Below, piece after piece: positions 34,243-46,874 of a stretch of 64,000 nucleotides of DNA. Position 1 is the first letter of the stretch; each line of letters begins with the position of its first letter. The notes below the pieces were generated by a model that had not been told where the DNA came from, ran no database searches, and was given only the letters and a program-made list of their open reading frames with translations. The stretch spans positions 17,931,648 to 17,995,647 of the forward strand of contig CM075765.1 in assembly GCA_037974665.1 (NCBI GenBank), in the 5' to 3' direction. Source of the stretch: Ehretia macrophylla (lineage: Eukaryota; Streptophyta; Magnoliopsida; Boraginales; Ehretiaceae). Both the position numbers and the translations under genes were made by a program.

Positions 34243-35708
34243 CAGGGACGGAGCCAGGAAATCAATATTGGGGGGGCCAAAAAAAAAATTTTGTATTGTT
34301 CTTTTTGTATAGTATTTTTGTTAGTATAAAAGGGTGTACAATATTTTTTATACCGTATTTTTTAATTATTACTACTTTAATGTATTTTGTAGTTTGTACA
34401 ATATTTTTTGTACCGTTTTGCGCTAAAGCAACATTCAACATGATTACGCTAACTAGTTATGTAAACAACTAAATAAACTCAGTATCACAGCAAGACTAAA
34501 TAAATTTGACTTGGTCCTTGTTAGTTCATAATAGATATTCTTAATTAGCTATTATTAAAAAATAAATAATAAGAAATTAACTAAAAAATTTAATCAAATA
34601 CAATGATATATTTACATTTGATATATTCAAACCCCCAAAAGTGATATATTTACAACTAAATAAACTCAGTATCACAACAAGACTAAATAAATTTGACTTG
34701 GTCATTGTTAATTCATAATAAATATTCTTAATTAGCTATTATTGAAAAATAAATAATAAGAAATTAACTAAAAAATTTAATCAAACAGACTGATATATTT
34801 ACATTAAAAAGTGATTGATGCAATACTAAACAAAAGTTATAGAAGCATACAAATTCTTCTAAAAAACGTGTAGAGTTCTTTAGAAGCAGTCATAGGTTTT
34901 TTTTTTTTTTCCAAGCCTGCATACTACATACACATATATATGTAGACATAAATATAAGAAATCAAAAGTAATTGATGCAACACTAAACACAAGTTATAGA
35001 AGCATATAAATTATTTTAAAAAACGTTTAGAGTTCTTTAGAAGCAATCATAGTTTTTTTTTTCTAAGCCTGCATACTACATACATATATATATGACATGA
35101 TAGAATATAAAAAAGGAAGATGATAATTTTGTTTTAAAAAATGTACAGTAATCAGCATATATATATCTTTTTCTTTTTCTTTTTTGAACATAGCATATAT
35201 ACATTTTAACTTGAGATTTACAAGAAGATGTTGTGTAATAAAGTTGAGATTTGCAAGGAGAATTTGAGAAAAAAATAAAGATGGTGATTGATGATAGTTT
35301 AGTTTTTTTTTTTTTTTTTTTAAAAGAAAAAAGTGAAACACAGTTAGACCGAACTTTTAATCTCAAGGCTAAAAGCGCATGTAGCTTTTTAAAAAAAAAA
35401 AAAAAAAATAGTCTACTTGTGTAAGGATGATGATGTTGCATAGGAAGTGCCACGTAGTTTTTTTTTTTTTTTTTTCTTTCACCAACTTACAAAGCAAAAC
35501 AATAAAAGCACATTGTTGTCGTGGTGATTCAAACTCGCGCCTATCATTTGAAAACACTCATAACAAACCACCAAGCTAAACCACATGTTGAAAATTTTAG
35601 CAACTTTTATAATATTTATTAGAAAGCCAAATCTATTTTTCAAAAAAAAATATATTAAATATATTATTTTTTTTTTTAGAGATTGGTCTCCCCCTACCTC
35701 CGTCCCTG
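34243..35708 (+). mobile_element. hAT-like non-autonomous element (1466 bp), complete
   Basis: Inverted ends CAGGGACGGAG and CTCCGTCCCTG are flanked by a perfect 8-bp duplication CTCTTACA (34235-34242, 35709-35716). The interior has no transposase. It contains two internal tandem duplications (about 34466-34800, period about 184; and about 34806-35090, period near 160) and several A or T homopolymers. Short frames on it are low-complexity. The D1 copy of this element is split by E0. Confidence 0.85.
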
Positions 35709-38700
35709 CTCTTACAAAAGAGTTCTTTGCTTTATTTCGATATATCCAATTGCAAAAATGTGAAAGAAAGCAAAAGCTATGTCTTATCGCCTTAAAAAAA
35801 CTCTCCTTTACACAAGCACGTACCAAGGAAAAAAACAAGTGGAGGACAATAATATAGTGTGTGTCATCAAACATTAAGATGAAACATCCCATGGCCAACA
35901 AATACAGACTGCAAAATCATTTATGCGATTGGTACAGCTAAGATGATAAGACAGATGATTTTAAGGTAATCTTGAATTCTTGTAGCTTGGACAATAACAA
36001 AAAGGATTGACTAAACGCTTTGAACATTTTTTTCTAATGATAGGGGTCTCATCGACACATAGGACTTACCCTAAATAGAAGAGATGGAGTCATAAATCTA
36101 ATAATGTTGGGGGGGTAAAAAAAAAAATTTTGTACAATATTTTTTGAATTAATAGAAAAGATACTTAATTTTTACAGGTTTAGTTTTTTTTTTATAATTT
36201 TATTAATGAAAATTTGGTTATAATTTCATATTACAGTACTTTTAAAGATTTAGTAAACAAATTAATCGTTCCAAATATATTCTTAAATATTAACTCGTTT
36301 ACATTTGCATGCATCATAAGAAAATATTATAATAATTATAAATTACATATTTAATTACTCTTGTTCATGGTGCAAATCAATAAGTTTATCTCATACCAAA
36401 ACAAACAAAAAAAAGAGAAGACCTAAATAGTATAATATATAAGTAATAAGGAGCTCAAAGTTGAAAGTCATATATATCTATCAAAATCTAATATAACAGA
36501 AAAGAAAAATCAAAACAAGCAGTAATAAACATACACATACTAGCAAAAAATATAGTTGTGGTGACTTTAATCCACACCATCAACATGATAGTAATTATAA
36601 CTAACCACAAAACTACCTCTATATTTTTTAAAATTTTTATAACTTTTGAGTTTTTACTTGAGGGACCAAATTTGTTTTTTTTCCTAAAAAATCCATTATA
36701 ATAATTATTATTATTATTTGTTTGGAGGTTGTTGGAGGTATTTCAGTATTTCAACCCGTAACAAAGACAATAAGCTGCTATTAATTTTCATATTTTATAT
36801 AATTAGTAGTAGCCCCAATCAACCATCAAGTCCCTTTCAATTGACTTTTAATAGCTTGCCTAACTAGCCATAGTAAATGTCATCATTGTCTACATCATGT
36901 GAACTAAATTATTCAGTATCTGTGTTAATCTTCCAACTGGTTGAGTCTTTAGTTACAAAATACAAATTTGTCATCAAGTTTGTTTAGTTTCCAATTAGCC
37001 TTCGCTTAGTCTTTGTGCACGGATAAGATATTCTAAATCCATTTCTGTTAATATACATGAAAAATTAGGTGTTAATTGTGAACCTTTAAACTGGTAACGC
37101 ACTTGATTACGAATTCATACAAGTAGGCAGCCCAACTAGAGTGAGAAACACAAAGAATGATCAGATGCAATAACTTTTTTGCAAAAGCTTCAGCAATTTC
37201 ATTAAAAAAAAAAAAAAAAAAGGATAGCCGACGCCGGAGATGCGAGGATTAGAAGCAGCTAATTGAAGTCAACAATAATAAATGAGGTATTGATAATGAA
37301 TTTTTTCAAACGGTTAAGGTGTTAATACACATTTATCAGAATTCGCATCCCTATACAGAATGTGATGCGAGGATTAGAATAAGCAAATTATACTTTTTGG
37401 GACTGACGAATACATGAGTACCCTGTGATCTCTTATTTTTATCGATTTTGTTAATTTGATCATTTATTTTCATAAGTAATATTTTTTAGTCTTATATGTT
37501 TTGAAATCGTACTATTATTAGTCCTTTCTTTAATTTATGACTAAAAGGTGTTATTTATATAAATTAAAAATTAAAATTAACTTGATAAAACCGATAACTA
37601 TAAAAGACCGGACGGTAATAAATAAATAAAAAAATTATTCAAGAAAACTTGGCCCCTTCATAATGCTGTTATTGCCCATTTCATCAGGTGACCTTTCATG
37701 CCCTGAACATCTAATCTGTGACTGAAATTCCATATATAAATCTGGTTTGTCAACAACGACGCATGTTCTGACAAAAAAAAAAACAACAACAACAACAGCG
37801 ACGACGCATGATTGTTTATGTTAGGAAAATCTTATGCCATACATTTATTTATTTTTATGAGTAGGTCTCGATCTTGAACTAATTAATTAATGAGATAGTT
37901 GTCTGGTTCACGTCCTCATTGTCATTTTCATAGTTCAGAATCTCATTAGATCAATTTTAATTCTTTTCTCATTTCCCAGAAGCTTAAGCAGAGAATCTTT
38001 TCGAAAACCTAGATTAAAAATCTGAGGATCATAAGAGGATGTTAAAATAATGCATTGCATACCTTAGATTTGCATAAGCCAATCATACGCAAGAGAAGCC
38101 ATTCTAGTTATTAATGGCCATAATACCAGGAATAATATTGGGACAAGTTATTTCCATCTGAGCCATTACATCTCAGGAACTGAAAAGTTTGCGATAATTT
38201 AATGTATTTTATGACTACTCGATATTACATTGAAGACATTATTCTCGATAGAAATTAAATTATCACCAAGGAATGATTCATAGAAAAAATTAAACATTAA
38301 TTTTGATTCTACATTAGTTGCGCGGGCGGCTTCTTTGTTTGCCCATGGTTAATTAATTAATAAACTAACAGATTTACATATAAGTATATACTTATTAATT
38401 TAGAACTTAAAACTTTACCATTCGAATAATGAAAAATCATGCTTAATTAAATTTGATTTCCTCATTGACTTGGGGTCATAGCTTGTCCTTGACACTGAAC
38501 ACGGCAAATGGAGGTACTATTTGACTGAAACTTTACAGCCTAAAAGTAATGGCCATCATCCGACAACCAACAACCCTGGGAAATTTTCATAATAGATCAC
38601 TTGTACGGCAGTGATGTGGGTGTAATAATTGGATAGCTAGTGTAAAATATGTTTGGCAACACAGAGTAAAATTATAAAGGAAAATTAAATTGATCCAAAA

Positions 38701-38894
38701 TGATGTTTTACGTAAATGGTCCCAAGCGCCAATAATAGGAAAGCATTCAATAATAAAGGTAAAATAGGGGAAGGATTACATCTTATTTTGGAGTGGATAA
38801 AGTTATAAAAGAAATATTTATAAAGAACTTTGTGTATTCTTTGCTTGGATTGAAAAGAAAATGAAAAGAATGGGTAAGTTAATAAGTTTTATAA

Positions 38895-39258
38895 ACGGGA
38901 AAATTCCACATATAGTCCGTATAGTTACTAAAAAGTCTCAGTTTGATCACTATTATTTTATTTTACCCAGTTTAGTCCCTATTATTTTCTTAAAAGTTTT
39001 AATTTTGTCTTTATTATTTTTAAAAAAATTTAATTTTGTCCCTATTATTTTTCTAAAAATTTTAACTTCATCTCTATTGTTTTCCAAAAGTTTCAAATTA
39101 GTCTCAATTATTCAAGGACTAAATTGAAATTTTTTTAGAAATAATAGGGACAAACTTAAATGTTTTTAAAAAATAATAAAGACTAAATTGATTAAATTTG
39201 AATAATAAAGACTGATTTAAAACTTTAAGAAAATAATAGGGACAAAGAGTTATTCACA
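38895..39258 (+). repeat. Foldback element (D2 copy of 7250-7610)
   Basis: It has the same TTTAGTCCCTATTATTTT units and complementary right half as the D1 copy. It carries independent point changes. Confidence 0.6.
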
Positions 39259-41009
39259 AACTTACGAATATATTCGTGTTATAGAAAAGTTGAGTTACGG
39301 TTAAGAAAAAAAAAAAAAATTGACAAGGTGTTGTCATTTAGCATTGTGCTAAGTCTTTAACTGAATAAGATGGCATTCTAAATTTCTAGAAACAATTTGG
39401 CAATCTTTGTTGGCAATGCAAGTTTAGATGTTATAGACTGACTTTTTTTTTTTTTTTTTTTTTGGCTTCAAGATAAGCTATGGCGATTACACTATGAAAA
39501 TTCTAGGGGATGTTTTATTCTTTTTATTCTTTTCTAACAAGAGAGTCAATTGTCCCAGAGTTTGTACGATGGAGAAAAAACCCAACGACTGGAGAATATT
39601 CAAATTTGACAATTAATATGTAGATCGATTAGACTCACGATAAATGTGGACCACTTGATAATGACTGTGATAGACTGACTTTTACAGCGTACTGTTTGAG
39701 TTAATTCATAAAAAATAAAAAATAAAAAAAAGTCAATCAAATACGTGTTCGACCTAATGACCAAATGGTGCAACCAATTATCTATTCAGCAAAGTCATTG
39801 AGGGGAGACTTAGTAGCTAAATAATTTGTAGCAAATTTTATAGTCGACTTCTCTGAACTAATGGGCCAAAGAAAGGTCTTGACACAAAAGAAAGGGCGGA
39901 CGAAAATGTCATGAGAAAGACAGAAAGGAAAATAATAATCATCTAGACTAATTATTGTAAAAAACAAAATTATTAATAATTGTGTGCGTAAGTTATGTTT
40001 CATATATAGAGTCAACGGTACACCATGAACTCTGAAGCATGGCACGATCAACCAACTTCTCTTATTTAAATTGAGTCTATAGAAAATATCAATTAAGTAT
40101 AAATTGGTGGAGAATACATACACTCTTTTTTGTATGATGATATATATAAATTCTCCCATATATTTCGAAGATATATAAAGTGTTTATTCAGTCAAGAATT
40201 TGGATTAGATGAACCAAGGGCAAATTTATAATACAAGTTGTAAGAGTTGTAACCCTATTAATCTCAAAAAATTATTTAAAATTTCTTAACATTTCAACTC
40301 TTTTTAGTTTTATAAAATCACTTAACTCTCACTAATTTTATCACAAAATTCACTTAACTCCTATTTAACCCCACAAATAGAATAATCTAGATCGGTCGAT
40401 GAGCTAAGTAGAGAATCCAATAAATTGCCTAATTTCCTCAAGACAAACTTTTCTACTTGCAATTCATTCATAATCAGGAAAAAGAAATTTTGAATCATCT
40501 ACGCAATAGATTTTAGGTAATTATTATTAACTAACAAAAAGCTATCATAAGTTCCAACCAAGACGTCATAATCCTTTACCATTTACAGATATGAAATCAT
40601 GCTATGTTATCACCTTCTTTTGTTCCCTTTAGATTACTGTATTTCGTTGGTCTCTTTACTTTGATTTAGATAAGAGGAGAAACATTAGTGGAAATGTCAT
40701 ATCACTTTATTTACCAAGTCTAGCTAGAAGATTATTAAGAAAAGGAGGCTTTCCATTGTGTGGAGAAAAGTTTGTAATGTCGAAATTAAATATCATTGTT
40801 GTTAAACAGTATTATCTTCAGAGATGGAAGAAAGAAGCACAATTGACCAAAAACAACACAGGGATAAAAAATTAAAAAACAAAAAACAAAACAAAAACAA
40901 AAGAGCCACAAAGAGAGATAGTGGCATGCCACCAAATATTAGGTGATGTGTTTGGGTCTTAAATTTAAATATATGTCCTCTCGTTATAATATTGTCCGGT
41001 TGTAACAAC

Positions 41010-41222
41010 TGATTTAGAAATTTTTTTCAGTGAAGGTTAAAATATATAATTTTTTAATTATATGTGTACCTTTTTTTTAATGGGGCTAATTAATTTTTTT
41101 TATTTAAGTACACATATATTTAATTTTTAAAAAAAATATATATAAAATTTTTAACGTTTTCTCAATTCAGTAAGAATTACAATCCTCACTAATCCCTTTA
41201 TGCATCTGTCAGTGTCCAGTCG
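41010..41222 (-). repeat. Decayed hAT MITE relative (D2 copy of 9690-9905)
   Basis: It aligns with the D1 remnant from TTTCAGTGAAGGTTAAAAT to ACAATCCTCACTAATCCC. Confidence 0.4.
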
Positions 41223-41475
41223 TTAACTAATCTGAAATATACATTAGAGTATATCATTGCATTATAGAATTTATAACATCAAAATGGATCGAATATTGCA
41301 TGCCTTTCCCAAGGAGTTGGATAATTTTTCTGGCTTTTAATCCAAGCATCCTTTTACCCCAAAAAAAAAAAAAAAAAAAAAATATGGCCTTACCAATGAT
41401 GAATTACTTGTCATAAAAAAAAAAAAGAAAAAAAAAAAAGAGAAAGAAATAGAAAGACACAGAGACGTGACGTAA

Positions 41476-41831
41476 TGACAAGTTTAATGGAGACTTTAAA
41501 TTTAGAGACTTTTTAAATTTGAATGTTCTAAACTTATTTTTAGAGCCCCTAAACCTAAAAAGTAATACTATTCATGACAAAAGTACGTGAATTCACAACT
41601 TTTGACTTAAAAGATGCCAAAATAGAATCTCAATCTAAACTTTGGACTCTAAATTTATTGAACAAAATAGAGCCCAGACTCTATTTTAATATCTTTTAAA
41701 TTAAAATTAGTGGACCTTACGTATTTTTGTCATGAATAGTATTACTTTTTAAATTTAAAAATTCTAAAAACAGGTTTAAAATATCTAAATTTAAAAAATT
41801 TCTAAATTTAAAGTCTATATTGAAGATGACA
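41476..41831 (+). mobile_element. Tourist-like foldback MITE (D2 copy of 10146-10485)
   Basis: It sits between TAA flanks (41473-41475, about 41832-41834) at the equivalent position to the D1 copy. The arms are inverted and more diverged, with an extra ~20 bases in the left arm (AGAGACTTTTTAAATTTG). Confidence 0.6.
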
Positions 41832-43064
41832 TAAGAACACAATATTTTACCAAAAGACAAGATAAGCGCATGACAATGGTAAAAAGACACTGAAAAGTCA
41901 AGTTTAAATCGTGACCGCCCATCTTCCATGTTGAGAAAGAAAACATCTATTTGCGGCAAAGTTTCTGCCACGTCAGGATGCGAGTCATACTATTCAAGGC
42001 CGTGTGGACAAAGCAAAATTCACGGCCTCGCGTGACGTTATGCGCGTCCTCATCCACTTGCAGCATCAATTCCGTCTACAACTTGCCACGTGAATTTTCA
42101 CGAGAAGATCTTCTATAATATTATTATATTATAAGTTTCGTGATATGATTTTATTTTGTTTTTTTGATAAATTTGTGGACTTCAAGCATTCACCAAATTT
42201 AACGTACGTGAATTTATTTTTGATTCAAATAGAGGTTTAGAATACATCGCATTTTCGACTACAAAAATCAATGTGGGAATATTTTGCACTTAAAACAAAA
42301 TTATACCACTAAATAAAATACCTAGTGATGTACGTGAATTTCAATGAATTTGAAACTCTAGTTGAATGAGTTCTAATTTTGATTTTAAAAATATTATGAT
42401 TTTATTAAGAGAATATACATATTGAATGTTTGAATTAATAAAATATTTTAAATATCATTTATGCTACTCTTTATATTCTTCTTGACGATAAAAGATAAAG
42501 GCAAGTTATTCATAATTGTCAATAATATTTTCTCCTTTCATGCACTAGAATTTAAATGAAAAGGTAAAGATGAGACTAAAAAAAATTGTTTAACACGACG
42601 ACAAATAATTGAAAGAAGCAGTTTTCAAAATATGATTTTCTTTTCTTTATGTTCAAGGTATTGTCTAAAATCAATCATTCAAAAATGCGCTAGACCGCAA
42701 ATAATATGGTTGAGGGTTCAATTAGCATACATTTTTTTCATTCTTATCCCTCTATCTACATTGTTAGAGACATATTTGCAGTCTAACATTTAGATGTATG
42801 ATTTTCACATAATATTTTGAGATAAATCTCAATTTCTTGCTTTTTTTTTGGCGTTGCTACCTTCTAACTATATATATATCATTTTCGAACTTTTGGATTT
42901 GTTAAGTCCAAATAATGTTATTTCCTTTTATGGATTTATGAAGAGTTATTCTATTACCGTGACCCTAAAGAATAGTTTTGGAAGAAAATACCAAAGATTT
43001 TCATGTTACATTAATTATTGAATTTTCTTATAATAGAAAAGGAAAAAGAACTCCCCCGCACACA

Positions 43065-43093
<29 letters not shown>
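43065..43093. repeat. Poly-C tract, about 29 C (D2)
   Basis: Counterpart of the run at 11717-11750. Confidence 0.9.
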
Positions 43094-43103
<10 letters not shown>

Positions 43104-43847
43104 AAAAAGAGAAGGCATCACGCCTTGATGGAGCGCGTGTGTCTGGCGGAAAAGAAGATTCAAAGTCCAAAATAGAATCTTAGTAAAAAAGTCGTACAAG
43201 GAAAACAATCTAATTGGGAGTTTCAATGTGGCAATAGGGAGGCCCCATGACTAGGAAACCGCAAACCCGTTGATTTATTGGACTTTTCCTTCCTCTTCAC
43301 GTGCCGTTTAGAACAATGCTCCCCCACCACGCACTCTATTTTTTTACGATCTTTTTTTAACTAATATTTCACGTTGCTTAAAATAGCTACAAAAGCTCGT
43401 AGTCATTAGATTAAAATATCTAATTTTATCTAATAAAAATATTATTCCTCCTATGTTTAATAGTTTAAAAGTTAAATTTATAATTAGAATGTAATTTTAA
43501 AATATTAAAATAATTAAAAAACACTTAAAGAGACAATCCTAATTTATGTCTTTCATCGTCAATACTTCTTGTTGGTTATACGAGAGTTGGATCAATTTGT
43601 ACTATTATAACGTTAAAATTTATCTGACCAAACGAGTCTTCAAAAACTTCCACGACCAGTTACTTTTCTAACACTACTACTTTTCTTCTTTGCTTTTTTT
43701 TTTTTTTTGTCAACTTTCTTCTCCTACTACATTTTCCAAGGCAATAGTTTCAATTTGGGCCACACCTTGTAAAATTTGCTTCTAGAATATGGTCTCCGCT
43801 ACAGTTCCTGAAAGTATGAGTTCACCACCCAAAGGTTCACTAGTTAT

Positions 43848-44120
43848 GAATTATGACACAGATGAGTACGACCAAGTGGCTGACAACACATCCACAATAA
43901 ACATAAATTTATATGTTTCTCAAGTTATTCCAACTAAAATTATCCCTTAATTATTGAATGTTGATGTCTTGGTGGTGTATATATATATATATACACCACC
44001 AAGACATCAACATTCAATAATTAAGAGATAATTTTACTTGGAATAACTTGAGAAACATATAAATTTATGTTTATTGTGAATGTGTTGTTAGCCACTTGGT
44101 CGTACTCATCTGTGTCATAA

Positions 44121-44123
<3 letters not shown>
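43848..44123. repeat. Palindromic inverted duplication, two 138-base arms (D2 only)
   Basis: The left arm begins GAATTATGACACAGATGAG and the right arm ends CTCATCTGTGTCATAATTC. They meet in a TA run at about 43985. D1 has only the left-arm sequence followed by one TA run. The right arm carries three base differences from the left arm that are instead found in the third unit at 58866-59045. Confidence 0.88.

Positions 44124-44161
<38 letters not shown>
44124..44161. repeat. (TA)n microsatellite, about 19 units
   Basis: It follows the palindrome. The equivalent TA runs are at 13123-13150 (D1) and about 59050-59092 (third unit), of different length. Confidence 0.85.
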
Positions 44162-44163
<2 letters not shown>

Positions 44164-44271
44164 CCCCTGAATCTTGAACAAAAGATGCTGAATTTGCCTT
44201 ATTATTTTGATAAAAATATTTTGCATTTTTAGTCTAAAAGAGATTACTCAAAGTTGGAGAAAAAGGTGATG

Positions 44272-44660
44272 AGAGGCTCTGTTTGTCTTAATTGTAAAAT
44301 TTTAGCTTTTGAATTATAAAGTTTTCTTTGGTTAGAAGTGTTGCTGAACAAAAATAGTTGACTGTTTGGCCTGTATTGAAATTATTGAGCTTTTAAAAAA
44401 TTTAAGGGCAATATTGTATTTTAAAAAATATAAAAGTGTATATTTAAAAAAGAAAAAGAAAACAGCTTCCAGCATTATATAAAAACAACTTCACAAAAGC
44501 TTATTTTAAAAAGCTCCAATTTGGAGCTTCTTATTTTTTAATTTTTTTCACCTTATGTTTTTACCTAAAAGCACTTTTTGAAATGGATCAAACAGGTGAG
44601 ATCAGCTTTTAAACTCACAAAAAATACTTTTAAGTGTTAAAAAATTAGGCCAAACAAACT
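44272..44660 (+). mobile_element. MITE of the GGCTCTGTTTGGC family (D2 copy)
   Basis: Aligns with 13266-13655. It starts GAGGCTCTGTTTGTC and ends GGCCAAACAAACTG. Confidence 0.65.
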
Positions 44661-45986
44661 GATTTCAGGACTTTAGTAAGGTAAATTCATTATTGTATAA
44701 AAGAGGAAAAGAGATAGTAAAACATCTTTGCTCGTAAGTGGTGACATATATAGCATTAATAGACTGCCTCTCTTAAGGTATAGTACCATAGTTAGTTGCA
44801 TATCATGTTACGTTTTCTATGCTAAGACGTGATATATTGGTGGTTGTGAAGCAACTTCATAAACACAAATTATGGATAAATCTCCTTTTAATCATATATA
44901 AATTTACAAAACAATAAAATAAATGATAAGCACGTGTGTCTTCATTTATATGTAAACACGTAAGTTCTTATAAATAGTATTTTTCTTTGTTTATGGGTGA
45001 ATATGTCAATAAATAATAAGTAGATGAAAAGATTCAAATCCATTTAAGAGATTTATTGATCACTTGACATTCTAGTGGCTTCCCTCATCATCTATATTCA
45101 TGACATTATAACTTCATTTTGGCAAACAAATATCATTACAATGATGATGCCAATGTAAAGGAAAAGATTATCTAATACCCACCAACTTTTTAATATCTAA
45201 TTATAACTATGATGTTTCTCTCATTTGTCAATTAAAAAAAAAAAGTAGGTTTTTAGCTTCCATGAACTCCTTCAATTTCTACTCAAGCCCTCAAATGCAT
45301 TGTTTAATGTTAAATAAAAGGATACCTTATACTAAATTACATGAATTTATGAAAAATTTAAACAACCAAAATTCCCAAAAAATATACTTATCAGCAAAAT
45401 TCCATAATAAGATTATCAAAGGCACTATATTTTCAACAAATCGGTGCTAACTGCGAATCATCTATTATTATTAAAAAAAGTCCAACTCCTAATTTCTATG
45501 AAGTGGTCCACGTACTTAGATTTCATCAAACAATAATTTTTGTTTTCCCTTTATCATAAAACGACTAGCAAGTATTCTAAATCTATCTAACAAAAACATA
45601 AAAAATGGAAAAATAACTTATGGGGCAAGTTTTGTAATGTCAAGAAGTTTTTGGACTGGCAGTGCATTTTCCTGGTAAATTAAAGTACCCTTTTATAAAA
45701 TAAGAATCCCTTTATCATAATATGACTAGTCAAGTATTCTAAATCTATCTAGTCAATTCGTACCATTATAACTTTAAAATTTATCTGACTAAACGGGTCT
45801 TCAAAAACTTCGACGACCAGTTACTTTTCTAACACTAGTACTTTTTTTCTTCTTCTTCTTCCTTTTTTTTTTTTTGTTCAATTGTCTACCACTAGTATAT
45901 TTTCAACGGCATTACTTTCAATTTGGACCACACCTAGTAAAATTTGCTTCTAGAATATGGTCTCTGCTACAGTTCTTGAAGGTATG

Positions 45987-46430
45987 TGTCGAGGTTGAGA
46001 ATCTCACAGTCGAGGTTGGACGGCTACGCCTGCCAAACTGGACTTTCGGGTTGGCTGTCGAGCTGAACTTTTGGGTCGGCTGCTTGATCTGCACATGAAA
46101 AGGGAAGGAAAAGGCGAGGTGACAACCCGGATTTTTCTTTCGGGCTTGCGAATGATTAGTATGTCCGAACTGACAAGGTAGCTGAAAGCATTAATGACGA
46201 GTTCCTCTCAAGTGAGGGGGTGGAGCTCTATTTATACTAAATTCGGATCTGACAGCATTTAATGCGACGCAACTTTATGTCCCATCAAAACAGCTGGGGC
46301 AGAGGTCGGGGTTTTCCTAGGTCGGATTAGCATCCAGGTTGGGCATTAGCAGAATGGGTCGGCTTTGGCTTGGGTTGGCCTGCCTCAACTCGGTGTGGGT
46401 GGCTTACTTCAGCTCGGGTTCCTCTCGTCA
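45987..46430 (-). repeat. 3' LTR of E2
   Basis: It reads TGTCGAGG to CTCGTCA on the plus strand (TGACGAG to CCTCGACA in element sense). A TATA box on the minus strand (TTAGTATAAATAGAGCTCCA) lies near 46225-46245. Compared with the 5' LTR it lacks about 20 bases around 46287. Confidence 0.9.
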
Positions 46431-46447
46431 ATGCCTCCCCTCCCCAC
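46431..46447 (-). other. Polypurine tract of E2
   Basis: On the minus strand GTGGGGAGGGGAGGCAT precedes the TGACGAG of the 3' LTR. Confidence 0.7.
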
Positions 46448-46626
46448 GTCGAGATCGAGAGGGTGAGGTCTAGATTTGGGAGTTGTTCCCGAGTTGGAGG
46501 TTCCCGACCCTATCGGTGAAAGGAGGCCACGTCAGCAAAGCACGTCCCTCAAATGGCTGACATATTACCCGATAATTATAACAAGATATGATGTTTGGGA
46601 TTCCCGAGGCTGTTACAGTCATCGCC

Positions 46627-46634
46627 TATAAATA
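46627..46634 (+). promoter_or_regulatory. TATA box of the antisense ORF promoter, E2
   Basis: TATAAATA in CGCCTATAAATAGGGCCC, 248 bases upstream of the ORF start, outside the LTR, facing away from pol. Confidence 0.6.
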
Positions 46635-46874
46635 GGGCCCTGATGTCTTGAATTCATTTCACACTTCGCTTTCGAAATTTGAAGAGCTTTCAGGTCGATA
46701 ACCAGAGTGGTCGGACATTTGAGCTTGGCAAGCGCTCTGCTTGGCAAATTCAGCTCAGTGTTTAATTAGTTCGGAGTCAATTAGCTCGGTTCATCTTCCA
46801 CAGCTAGAGCTATTAGGTACGTCCCGACTCCCTTTAGATCATTCTTGTACATACATTTTCATTTCATCTACAGG

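Larger units (their letters stand above)
43605..45760 (+). repeat. First unit of the ~2-kb tandem repeat (D2)
   Basis: Same unit as 12767-14755, enlarged by the inverted duplication at 43848-44123. It includes the MITE at 44272-44660. The second unit starts at 45761 and is split by E2; its remainder is 58838-60325. Confidence 0.8.

Noticed and set aside
35076-35557. Overlapping minus-strand frames rich in Phe and Lys
   Set aside because: They lie inside the hAT-like element and arise from A and T homopolymers.
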